From contig JAKASJ010000006.1 in the NCBI GenBank assembly GCA_021819085.1, forward strand, positions 1-64,000: DNA of 64,000 nt, in the 5' to 3' direction. Shown here piece by piece: positions 17,915 to 25,382 of the stretch; within the stretch, counting starts at the first letter, position 1, and every line of letters begins with the position of its first letter. The DNA comes from Pseudomonadota bacterium (GTDB lineage Bacteria > Pseudomonadota > Gammaproteobacteria > Acidiferrobacterales > UBA6901). A model generated the notes under the pieces. It was not told the origin of the DNA. It saw only the letters and a program-made list of their open reading frames with translations, and ran no database searches. The position numbers were made by a program, and so were the translations under genes.

Positions 17915-18072
17915 GGAAGCTGCTGCAGCTCGTTTTCGGGGACATGCGTAACATCCTATCCATAGCCCTGGCGATTGCTTTGGCCTATATGGCACAACGA
18001 TGGATCCCCGCCGCCTCTGGCTGGATCCTGGTCGGCGCGATCATTGTGGCCGGATTCTGGCAGGCGGTGTGA
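17911..18072 (+). CDS. 53-residue membrane peptide
   Basis: ATG 17911 overlaps the preceding stop by four bases and opens 53 codons to TGA 18070-18072. Residues 14-27 and 36-50 form two short hydrophobic helices (ILSIALAIALAYMAQ; GWILVGAIIVAGFW). The tight coupling to the COG4280 gene argues that it is real. I do not recognise it; it may be a small accessory subunit of that protein. Confidence 0.65.
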   Translation: MRKLLQLVFGDMRNILSIALAIALAYMAQRWIPAASGWILVGAIIVAGFWQAV

Positions 18073-18180
18073 CTTTTCCGCTGCAAGAGGGCGCTTGCCG
18101 GTGTCGGTTCCATGCGTGCGAATCGCCGGTTAAGTTCCAAACAGAATGAAGCACTCGCTGAGCCGCATCGCACGGACGCG

Positions 18181-18912
18181 CTAGAATGGCAGATTCAATC
18201 CGAATGTCCTTAGCTCGCACCGCAGCCGCATGTAGTCGGGCAGGATGCGCCCAACTTCCCGCCAGAATCGCGGCGAATGATTGCGATGCAGCAGGTGGCA
18301 AAGCTCGTGAACGATCACATAATCCAGAATTTCGGCCGATGCCTGCATCAGACGCCAGTTGATGCTGATCGTACCCAGTGCCGAACAGCTTCCCCAGCGC
18401 GTCTTCTGGCCGCGGATGCTCAGGCGTGCCGGCGAGCGCCCAACGAGCGCTGCAAAGTGGCCTATGCGCTGCGACACCTGGCATCGCGCCGCATTCCGGT
18501 ACCAGCTCACGATCAGCTCTGGCACCTGAGCCGGCGTCGCTGCGCTGACGACGAGCTCTGAACCGCAGCGTACCACCTCAGGTCTTGAGCCCGTCGTCAG
18601 ACGCTGCCGCAGAATAAGTTTCTCGCCGAGCAGCGGCAGTTGCACCCCTTCGCCGAACGGCATTCGCGGTGGAGCTGGCATGTATTGGCGCAGTGCCTGC
18701 TGCTTCGACCGAATCCAGCGCCAATGCCCACGCAAAAAGCTATCAATGTCGGCGCGCCGTACCGCTGCCGGAGCAGCAACGCGGACCTCGCCGCCAGGCA
18801 ATATCTGCACGCAGATCGTAGCGCGGCGCGGACTCAATCGCAGTGTGTAGTGCAGACAGGCCCCGTCGAAGGCCAGGTCCTGGTGCTCAAGCGGGGCGCG
18901 GGTGGGCGGCAC
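18181..18912 (-). CDS. YgjP/SprT-like metallopeptidase domain protein
   Basis: A 243-residue protein of the DUF45 (YgjP) family. The zinc site HELCHLLHRNHS is at residues 202-213 (H202, E203, H206; third ligand probably H212). GQKTRWGSCSALGTISINW just before it is the family signature. Such proteins look like gluzincin proteases but their substrates are mostly unknown. GTG 18912 is the start; it abuts the rubredoxin stop codon with no gap, so the two genes are very probably co-translated. Confidence 0.92.
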   Translation of the reverse strand: MPPTRAPLEHQDLAFDGACLHYTLRLSPRRATICVQILPGGEVRVAAPAAVRRADIDSFLRGHWRWIRSKQQALRQYMPAPPRMPFGEGVQLPLLGEKLILRQRLTTGSRPEVVRCGSELVVSAATPAQVPELIVSWYRNAARCQVSQRIGHFAALVGRSPARLSIRGQKTRWGSCSALGTISINWRLMQASAEILDYVIVHELCHLLHRNHSPRFWREVGRILPDYMRLRCELRTFGLNLPF

Positions 18913-19077
18913 TCAGATTTCAATCATTTCAAATTCGTCCTTGGACGCGCCGCAATCCGGACACTTCCAGGTTTCCGGCACGTCCGCCCAGGCGGTGCCT
19001 GCTGGAATATTCTGCTCGGGAATCCCCTTCTCCTCCTCGTAAATGAATCCGCAGATCACACACATATACGCCTTCAT
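18913..19077 (-). CDS. Rubredoxin
   Basis: A 54-residue protein beginning MKAYMCVICGFIY, with the two rubredoxin knuckles C-V-I-C-G (Cys6, Cys9) and C-P-D-C-G (Cys39, Cys42) that hold one iron. W30-A-D-V-P is the conserved segment before the second knuckle. It is a small one-electron carrier in the cytoplasm. GAGGA precedes the ATG. It lies divergent from hemH. The neighbourhood of rubredoxin with thiD/thiE/hemL is common in gammaproteobacteria. Confidence 0.97.
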   Translation of the reverse strand: MKAYMCVICGFIYEEEKGIPEQNIPAGTAWADVPETWKCPDCGASKDEFEMIEI

Positions 19078-19305
19078 GCTTTTCCTCGAATACTCTCCAA
19101 AGTTCCGTTCCCTGCAGGGGTCCAGGGCACGACCTCCGGATTCCCGTCCCTAGCAGCCGCTCCGGTCCGAAAGCCCGCGCCATCTGAGGTGCCCGCAGGC
19201 CAGCCGGGCCGATTCAAAATTCTGGCACGTTTTTCATCGCGGGTGAAATGCATCGGCAGCACGCGGTACAATACCGTTTCGACCGCACGCCGCACACACC
19301 TGCCC

Positions 19306-20280
19306 ATGGAAAGCAAAACCGCCGTAGTGCTCTTTAATCTGGGTGGTCCCGATTCTCTGGATGCGGTCGAACCGTTTTTGTTCAATCTGTTTTCCGACCC
19401 TGACATATTCAAGTTGCCGCTGGCGTTTCTCACCCAGCGTCCCTTTGCCCGCATCCTGTCCCGCCGGCGCACGGAGCTGGCACGCGCTGGATACGCGGCG
19501 ATCGGCGGCAAGTCGCCGTTGCTGGACAATACGCGCAAGCAGGCCGATGCCTTGCAGCGGTCGCTGCTGGAGCACGGTGCATTTGAAGTGTTCATCTGCA
19601 TGCGGTACTGGAATCCGCGCGCGGCCGAGGTTGTCTCCCGGCTCAAGGAGAGTGGTCACACACGGATTGTGCTTTTGCCGCTCTACCCGCAGTTTTCAAT
19701 CACAACGACAGGAAGTTCCTACAATGAGTTTATGCGCGAATGTAAGCATCAGAACTACCGCGCGGCTACGAAACTGATCCACGAATGGTACGACGCGCAC
19801 GATTACCAGCAGGCGATCATCAGCAGCATCTGCGCCGAGGTCGCCAAGTTTCCGGACCCCGATCCGGCGCACGTCTCGCTTTTGTTCTCGGCCCACGGGC
19901 TGCCGCAAAAAATTGTCGATCGCGGCGATCGCTACGAACAACAGATACGCGCCACGTTCGAAGCCCTGCGCCGCCAGCTTGCCTGGCCGGATGTGACCCT
20001 GTGCTATCAAAGCCGGGTTGGCCCGCTCAGGTGGCTGCAGCCCTATACCGATGACGTTATCCGCGAAAAGGCCCGCAGTGGCACACGGCAGATGCTGGTC
20101 TACCCGATCGCTTTCGTATCGGATCATACCGAGACGCTATACGAGCTTGGCATACTCTACCGCGAGGTTGCGGCGGCTTCAGGCATCAAGCATTATCGTG
20201 TCGCGCCGGCGCTGAACGACCACCCGCGCTTGATCCGTGCCCTGGAAAAGCTAGTCCTCACGGAGGCTCAGCAGCTATGA
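19306..20280 (+). CDS. hemH: Ferrochelatase
   Basis: A 324-residue protein. It inserts Fe2+ into protoporphyrin IX, the last step of heme synthesis. LFNLGGPDSLDAVEPFL is the N-terminal signature. SAHGLPQKIV carries the catalytic histidine, and F-V-S-D-H-T-E-T-L-Y-E carries the conserved acidic residue. No obvious Shine-Dalgarno precedes ATG 19306, so translation may be weak or the start differs slightly. It overlaps thiD by four bases (ATGA), joining heme and thiamine genes in one unit with hemL further down. Confidence 0.95.
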   Translation: MESKTAVVLFNLGGPDSLDAVEPFLFNLFSDPDIFKLPLAFLTQRPFARILSRRRTELARAGYAAIGGKSPLLDNTRKQADALQRSLLEHGAFEVFICMRYWNPRAAEVVSRLKESGHTRIVLLPLYPQFSITTTGSSYNEFMRECKHQNYRAATKLIHEWYDAHDYQQAIISSICAEVAKFPDPDPAHVSLLFSAHGLPQKIVDRGDRYEQQIRATFEALRRQLAWPDVTLCYQSRVGPLRWLQPYTDDVIREKARSGTRQMLVYPIAFVSDHTETLYELGILYREVAAASGIKHYRVAPALNDHPRLIRALEKLVLTEAQQL

Positions 20281-21107
20281 CAACGTCACACCCCCCGGTA
20301 GTCCTGGTATTTGGCGGCAACGATGCAACCGGCGGCGCTGGCCTGCAGGCTGACATACTGACTCTGGCGAGCCTGGGGTGCCACGCTGCGCCGGTCATCA
20401 CCGCCATCACCGTTCAGGACACGATCGGTGTGAAGCAATTCACCTCGACCGAATCCGGTCTGGTCATTGCGCAGGCGCGCGCTGTCCTCGAGGACATGCC
20501 GGTGGCGGCATTCAAGACCGGCATGCTCGGCAGCATTGCGAATCTCACTGCGATTGCCGGGATTGTCGAGGACTACCCGGAAATCCCGCTTATCGTGGAT
20601 CCGGTCATGGCCTCCGGACAAGGCGATGCGCTTGCCGAAGAGCCCATCGAAGATGCGCTGCGCGCACTGCTCCTTCCGCAAGCCACGCTCATCACGCCCA
20701 ACAGCCTTGAGGCGCGGCGCCTTGCGCCTGACGCTGATACGCTGGATGCCTGTGCCCAGCAGCTGTTGTCGGACGGGTGCCAGTTCGTACTCATTACCGG
20801 AACCCACGAAAATACGCCCCAGGTCATCAACCGCCTTTACGGTAACCGCCGGCTGCTCGATACGTTTGCGTGGGATCGCCTGCCCGACAGCTATCACGGC
20901 TCCGGCTGCACGCTGGCTTCGGCTTGCGCTGCGACATTCGCGCATGGTTTCGACCCGGTCGACGCTGTTGCCGAGGCGCAGGATTTCACCTGGAATGCGA
21001 TCAAACATGGGCTGCGCCTTGGCATGGGCCAGTATATCCCCGACCGCCTGTACTGGGCGCGGTCGGAGGAGGAAGAGGATGGCGCGCACGATGACGATGG
21101 TGCCTGA
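20277..21107 (+). CDS. thiD: Hydroxymethylpyrimidine/phosphomethylpyrimidine kinase
   Basis: A 276-residue ribokinase-fold enzyme that phosphorylates HMP and HMP-P for thiamine synthesis. GGNDATGGAGLQADILT is the N-terminal signature; F-K-T-G-M-L-G-S, VDPVMASGQG and SYHGSGCTLASA (with the anion hole and catalytic base) follow. The C terminus is an acidic tail (E-E-E-E-D). That tail coincides with the GGAGGAGGAAGAGG that serves as ribosome site for the overlapping thiE. Confidence 0.95.
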   Translation: MTTSHPPVVLVFGGNDATGGAGLQADILTLASLGCHAAPVITAITVQDTIGVKQFTSTESGLVIAQARAVLEDMPVAAFKTGMLGSIANLTAIAGIVEDYPEIPLIVDPVMASGQGDALAEEPIEDALRALLLPQATLITPNSLEARRLAPDADTLDACAQQLLSDGCQFVLITGTHENTPQVINRLYGNRRLLDTFAWDRLPDSYHGSGCTLASACAATFAHGFDPVDAVAEAQDFTWNAIKHGLRLGMGQYIPDRLYWARSEEEEDGAHDDDGA

Positions 21108-21777
21108 GTTGCCACCCAACCCTGATCCATGTTCCGGGCATCCGCTCTGCGGCCCGTGGCGGGTGCGCGGCCTATATGCCATCGCCGACGGCGCCTACCT
21201 CAGCACAACGCGTCTTGTGCCGGCGGTCGAGCAGGCGCTGCAGGGCGGGGCGCGCGTCATCCAGTATCGCGACAAGGATGCGGATGCCGGCACGCGCTGC
21301 CGGCGCGCCACCGCACTGGTGCAACTTTGCGAGCGCTACGCTGTTCCGCTTATCGTCAACGACGATCCGCTGCTCGCGCTCGACGCGGGTGCACAGGGGG
21401 TGCACCTCGGCCGCGATGACGGGGATGCGGCGGATGCGCGGACCGTTCTGGGCGCGGACGCGATCATCGGTGTTTCCTGTTACAACGAATTCAAGCGCGC
21501 TGTGCGCGCGGCCGATGCCGGCGCCGACTACGTCGCCTTCGGCAGTGTCTATCCTTCGCGGACCAAGCCCCAGGCAGTGCGTGCCGGTCACGAGCTTCTG
21601 CGGCGGGCAAAAGCGGAGCTGGATCTGGCGGTGGTTGCGATAGGCGGCATTAAGCCGGAGAATAGCGCCGCCTTGATCGAGGCCGGCGCCGATGCGCTTG
21701 CAGTCATCGCGGGGGTTTTCGGCGAAGCCGACGTCTGCGCGGCTGCCAGCGCCTATGCGCAGCTGTTTCCTCGCTGA
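21079..21777 (+). CDS. thiE: Thiamine-phosphate synthase
   Basis: A 232-residue TIM-barrel enzyme joining HMP-PP and thiazole phosphate. ATG 21079 is preferred because a strong GGAGGA lies 8 bases upstream, inside thiD; this gives a 29-base overlap. ATGs at 21091 and 21097 are alternatives. The motifs are [40 protein letters not shown] and [10 protein letters not shown]. The N-terminal ~25 residues (Met/Pro-rich) extend beyond the usual family start. Confidence 0.94.
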   Translation: MARTMTMVPELPPNPDPCSGHPLCGPWRVRGLYAIADGAYLSTTRLVPAVEQALQGGARVIQYRDKDADAGTRCRRATALVQLCERYAVPLIVNDDPLLALDAGAQGVHLGRDDGDAADARTVLGADAIIGVSCYNEFKRAVRAADAGADYVAFGSVYPSRTKPQAVRAGHELLRRAKAELDLAVVAIGGIKPENSAALIEAGADALAVIAGVFGEADVCAAASAYAQLFPR

Positions 21778-21803
21778 CAGCGCAAACCCGACTGCGAGCC
21801 GCT

Positions 21804-23096
21804 ATGAACAAACCCGGTACATCGAGCATGCTTTTCCAGGAAGCGCGTCGCCGCATACCCGGCGGAGTGAACTCGCCAGTGCGCGCCTTCAAGGGCGTGG
21901 GGGGAGACCCCGTATTCTTCGCGCGTGGCCGTGGCGCCTACCTCTGGGATGAGGACGGCAGGCGCTATATCGACTACGTGGCTTCGTGGGGCCCGATGAT
22001 TCTGGGCCACGCAGATCCGCAGGTCGTGGAAGCGGTCAGGAAGGCTGCCGACGATGGCCTGGGTTTTGGCGCCCCAACCCGCATCGAGACCGAGATGGCC
22101 GACCTGGTGTGTTCACTTGTTCCATCGGTAGAAAAAGTCCGGATGGTGAGTTCGGGAACCGAGGCGACCATGAGCGCCATACGCCTGGCGCGAGGCTTTA
22201 CCGGCCGGGACAGAATCATCAAGTTCGAGGGATGCTATCACGGCCATTCGGACTCGCTCCTCGTCAAGGCCGGTTCGGGGGCACTGACGCTCGGGGTGCC
22301 CACGTCCCCGGGGGTGCCGGAAGTGCTTGCCCGACTCACCCTGACTCTCGAATACAACAACATCGAACAGGTGCGCTCGGTGTTTGCCGAGCAGGGCAAC
22401 GACATCGCCTGCGTCATTGTCGAACCGGTGGCCGGCAACATGAACTGCGTGCCCCCGGTGGCCGGCTTTCTGCAGGAATTGCGCAGCGCCTGTGATCAGC
22501 ACGGTGCGGTCCTGATCTTCGATGAGGTCATGACCGGGTTCCGCGTGGCGCTGGGCGGGGCTCAGGGCCTGTACGGTGTTAGACCAGACCTGACCACCCT
22601 GGGCAAGGTGATCGGAGGCGGATTGCCCGTCGGCGCCTTCGGTGGTCGTGCGCAGATCATGGACTGGATTGCTCCGGATGGGCCGGTCTACCAGGCTGGA
22701 ACGCTCTCCGGCAATCCGCTGGCAATGGCTGCAGGACTCGCTACTCTGCGGGCATTGGCACAGCCCGGGTTTCACGAGGCATTGGCCCTCAAAACACGCG
22801 CGCTGTGCGACGGACTTCAGTCGCGTGCGCGCTCAGCCGGCATTTCCTTTCTGGCGCAGGCGGTAGGGGGGATGTTTGGCCTGTTTTTTACCGCTGAAGA
22901 ACGGATCACGCGTTTTTCGCAGGTCATGGCCTGCGATGTCGGGCGCTTCCGGCGCTTTTTCCACGGGATGCTCGAAGCCGGCATCTATCTGGCGCCCTCC
23001 GCGTTCGAAGCGGGTTTCGTGTCGGCGGCTCACAGCGATGCGGATATCGAGGCGTCGCTCGAGGCCGCCTCCGACGTTTTCCGCAGGCTCGAATAA
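21804..23096 (+). CDS. hemL: Glutamate-1-semialdehyde 2,1-aminomutase
   Basis: A 430-residue PLP enzyme that makes 5-aminolevulinate in the C5 heme pathway. GVNSPVRAF is near the N terminus; S117-S-G-T-E-A binds phosphate; [10 protein letters not shown] is at 141-150; the PLP aspartate is D240 ([11 protein letters not shown]); and the Schiff-base lysine is K268 in [17 protein letters not shown]. With hemH three genes upstream it bundles both ends of heme synthesis. A hairpin terminator follows directly. Confidence 0.97.
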   Translation: MNKPGTSSMLFQEARRRIPGGVNSPVRAFKGVGGDPVFFARGRGAYLWDEDGRRYIDYVASWGPMILGHADPQVVEAVRKAADDGLGFGAPTRIETEMADLVCSLVPSVEKVRMVSSGTEATMSAIRLARGFTGRDRIIKFEGCYHGHSDSLLVKAGSGALTLGVPTSPGVPEVLARLTLTLEYNNIEQVRSVFAEQGNDIACVIVEPVAGNMNCVPPVAGFLQELRSACDQHGAVLIFDEVMTGFRVALGGAQGLYGVRPDLTTLGKVIGGGLPVGAFGGRAQIMDWIAPDGPVYQAGTLSGNPLAMAAGLATLRALAQPGFHEALALKTRALCDGLQSRARSAGISFLAQAVGGMFGLFFTAEERITRFSQVMACDVGRFRRFFHGMLEAGIYLAPSAFEAGFVSAAHSDADIEASLEAASDVFRRLE

Positions 23097-23126
23097 AAAA
23101 AGGCCGGGGCACTGCCCCGGCCTTTC
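23094..23126. terminator. Bidirectional hairpin terminator between hemL and a minus-strand gene
   Basis: AGGCCGGGGC (23101-23110), ACT loop, GCCCCGGCCT (23114-23123) form a perfect 10-bp stem. Seven A precede it and TTT follows. On the minus strand the A run becomes a T run, giving a textbook terminator for the small gene at 23182-23418; it can also end hemL transcripts. Confidence 0.85.
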
Positions 23127-23181
23127 ACGCCCACACCCCGGCTTGCTGGTCCTGGTTTATTGTTCCCCTCGTTTCCCTGAC

Positions 23182-23418
23182 TCAGCTTGAAAGTATGTAT
23201 TCGTCACCGAATTTCACTGCAGCCACATGCGGGCGCAGGGTTTCGTCGCTCAGTGCGATGTCGACACCCAGGATCGCTGTCACGTCCTCATGATCCCGCA
23301 CACCGGGAAGCTCTTCGCGCAGATAGCCGTAGTGTGTCTCGTTCATGTAAACCAGGTTGGGGCGTACCCCATGGTTTTGTTCGTAGCTGTTTACCAGGCT
23401 GACAATAAAGCTGAGCAT
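23182..23418 (-). CDS. Small conserved-looking protein of unknown function
   Basis: A 78-residue soluble protein: MLSFIVSLVNSYEQNHGVRP, then N-L-V-Y-M-N-E-T-H-Y, ending I-A-L-S-D-E-T-L-R-P-H-V-A-A-V-K-F-G-D-E-Y-I-L-S-S. The amphipathic composition and the terminator directly downstream support a real gene. I recall similar unnamed proteins in gammaproteobacteria but cannot give a function. It begins with ATG 23418; the upstream 300 bases contain only its presumed promoter and the large palindrome. Confidence 0.7.
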   Translation of the reverse strand: MLSFIVSLVNSYEQNHGVRPNLVYMNETHYGYLREELPGVRDHEDVTAILGVDIALSDETLRPHVAAVKFGDEYILSS

Positions 23419-23665
23419 GTGGGCTACTCCTGTCCGTTCCGGCCCGGTGGCTTGTCCTGCCGCCGAGGCGTACTGTTTTCATCGCCTTGTCCCATCTACG
23501 AGCAAGAGCTGTGCCAGAACGGAGGTAGCACACAACATACTGATTTACATGATATTATGTGTTGAACGGAGGAGCAACTCACACCCTTCATGGGATGCGC
23601 ATCAGGGCAGGGGTGACGCGCTTGGGCAGAGTACAGCTGCCTTGGGGCGCGCGGTTCGGGCAGAG

Positions 23666-23713
23666 CTGGGGCCTCGCCCGGGATCCGATGTCGGATCCCG
23701 GGCGAGGCCCCAG
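23666..23713. repeat. Perfect 23-bp inverted repeat with 2-base loop
   Basis: CTGGGGCCTCGCCCGGGATC plus CGA (23666-23688) is mirrored exactly at 23691-23713, separated only by TG. It lies 10 bases beyond the stop codon of the cytochrome c4 gene (minus strand) and could act as its terminator or mRNA-protecting hairpin. No T run follows. The almost loop-less, GC-rich 48-base palindrome is unusual. Confidence 0.85.
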
Positions 23714-23723
23714 GAGTTAGACC

Positions 23724-24332
23724 TCAGTGCAGTCCCTGGATGTACTGGGCGACCGCGTCGATCTGCGCTACGGACATGCGGAAAGCGATGCTTTGCATGA
23801 TGTGGTCATCATTCGTGCGCTGTCCGTTCTTGAAGGCGAGAAGCTGTGCCTCGACATAGGCTGCATGTTGCCCTGCCAGGCGCGGGAAGCGTGGCGGTAT
23901 GCCGGCGCCCGCCGGACCGTGACAGCTCATGCAGGCGGAAATTCCGAACTTCCGGTTACCTCCGCGAAAGAGGCGCTGCCCCAGTTTGAGCGTTTCCGGG
24001 TTTGCCTTTGTGACTCCCGGGGCCGGCTTCTGGCTTGAAAAATAGGCAGCGATATCCTCCCTGTCCTGCGGGGAGAGGGATGCGGCCATGCCCGACATGA
24101 TGGGGTTCGTGCGTTTGCCATCCTTGAAATCGGTCAGCTGTTTGACGAGGTAGCCAGCACTTTGACCGGCGAGTTTCGGATAGGCCGGATTGACGCTATT
24201 CCCGTCGGTTCCATGGCATGCCTGGCATGCCACCGATTTCGTCTTGCCCGCAGCTGCGTTGCCCGAGGCATGAGCCAGGACCATAGAACCAGCAACGAAC
24301 AACCCCAGAAACAGCACCACTCGTTTGTGCAT
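23724..24332 (-). CDS. Cytochrome c4 (di-heme)
   Basis: A 202-residue periplasmic protein from ATG 24332; a GGGGGG-type ribosome site precedes it, and a longer in-frame start at 24359 is less likely. After the signal peptide (L-F-L-G-L-F-V-A-G-S-M-V-L-A-H-A) there are two tandem cytochrome c domains with heme motifs C-Q-A-C-H-G and C-M-S-C-H-G. Each has a downstream M-x-x-x-M/A-x-x-L-S or M-Q-S-I-A-F-R-M-S methionine-ligand region. It shuttles electrons, typically to a terminal oxidase. Cytochrome c4 next to engB and polA is a known gammaproteobacterial arrangement. Confidence 0.95.
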   Translation of the reverse strand: MHKRVVLFLGLFVAGSMVLAHASGNAAAGKTKSVACQACHGTDGNSVNPAYPKLAGQSAGYLVKQLTDFKDGKRTNPIMSGMAASLSPQDREDIAAYFSSQKPAPGVTKANPETLKLGQRLFRGGNRKFGISACMSCHGPAGAGIPPRFPRLAGQHAAYVEAQLLAFKNGQRTNDDHIMQSIAFRMSVAQIDAVAQYIQGLH

Positions 24333-24542
24333 AGTACCCCCCTTCAGTATTCCGCCCATGGGTCCCCGGTCGGTATCAGACGGGCAGGAACCCTCCCCGC
24401 AATGCTACACTGTCCACGAAAGTGGCTTGCCCCAGGACGAAAAGCTTGCGCGATTCGGGCATCGGGCGGCCCCCGACAGGAATGAACCGATCAGGTCTGA
24501 TCAGCGGCGCCTTATATACCAAGACCCCGTCCCGAGGTCAAT

Positions 24543-25265
24543 TTGCAAAAGCAGGTTATTGGCACTTTTTTCCCAGAGGCAACCTTTCTCCTGAGTGTCG
24601 ATACTCCGGAGCAGATGCCACCCGACCGTGGCGCCGAAGTGGCTTTCGCCGGGCGGTCGAACGCAGGAAAATCCAGCGCGCTCAACGCGATTTCCGGGCG
24701 CCGGATGCTTGCCCGTACCAGCAAGACGCCGGGCCGGACCCGTTTGATCAACTTTTTTGCCGTGGACCCGTCGCGGCGTCTGGTAGATTTGCCCGGATAC
24801 GGCTACGCCAAGGTGCCCGTCTCGGTCAGGGAGCGCTGGCAGGAGTCGATGGCCGTCTTTCTTGGCCACCGGCGGTGCCTGCGGGGCGTCGTGATGGTCG
24901 CGGACATCAGACAGTCGCTGGGGCCGCTCGACTGGCAGATGCTGACCTGGTGCCTGGACGCTCGGATGCCCGTCCATCTGCTGTTGAGCAAGAGCGACAA
25001 ACTGAGCCATGGTGCGGCGGTACGCGCGCTCGTCGCCGCGCGCAGAATGCTGGAGGATGCCGGCATGGCCGTATCGGTGCAGCTGTTTTCCGCGAGTAGC
25101 CGCGAAGGGGTGGATGAAGCCCGGGCACTGGTTCTAGACTGGCTGGGCGTCGACGGTCGCGAGAACAAAAAAAACCCCGGAAACAAGGGGAGAGAGTCCG
25201 GGGCTTACAAGCAATCCCGGAAAAATCTCCGGGATTTTCCCCGCTCAGGGAGGAGGAGCGGGTAG
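24543..25265 (+). CDS. engB: Ribosome biogenesis GTPase EngB/YsxC with extra tail
   Basis: A 240-residue GTPase needed for large-subunit assembly, starting at TTG 24543. G1 is GRSNAGKSS; the switch region is T-P-G-R-T-R-L-I-N-F-F; G3 is DLPGYGYAKV; G4 is S-K-S-D-K; and G5 is near F-S-A-S-S. The normal family end is around W-L-G (residue 202). Beyond that, about 35 Lys/Arg/Gly-rich residues are encoded by DNA that also forms two transcription-terminator hairpins (25167-25237). This suggests the original stop codon was lost and translation now runs into the terminator. Confidence 0.93.
   Translation: MQKQVIGTFFPEATFLLSVDTPEQMPPDRGAEVAFAGRSNAGKSSALNAISGRRMLARTSKTPGRTRLINFFAVDPSRRLVDLPGYGYAKVPVSVRERWQESMAVFLGHRRCLRGVVMVADIRQSLGPLDWQMLTWCLDARMPVHLLLSKSDKLSHGAAVRALVAARRMLEDAGMAVSVQLFSASSREGVDEARALVLDWLGVDGRENKKNPGNKGRESGAYKQSRKNLRDFPRSGRRSG
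25167..25203 (-). terminator. polA rho-independent terminator, inside the engB tail
   Basis: CCCCGGA (25175-25181) pairs with TCCGGGG (25197-25203). Eight A at 25167-25174 become a T8 run on the minus strand, so transcripts of convergent polA, ending at 25383, meet a canonical terminator here. It lies within the engB reading frame. Confidence 0.8.
25213..25237 (+). terminator. engB terminator hairpin
   Basis: AATCCCGGA (25213-25221), loop AAAATC, TCCGGGATT (25228-25236), then TTT. It is a compact rho-independent terminator for the plus strand, also covered by the extended engB frame. Confidence 0.7.
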
Positions 25266-25382
25266 GACGGGTTAGCGTCCATATATCCATGGACCCCGCG
25301 TGCCGAAAAAAGTTCCGGCAATCTCAGATTCGTCTTTCCGCCCCGCGCGCATGTGCCCACCGGTAGCTGTCGGCACGGCTCT

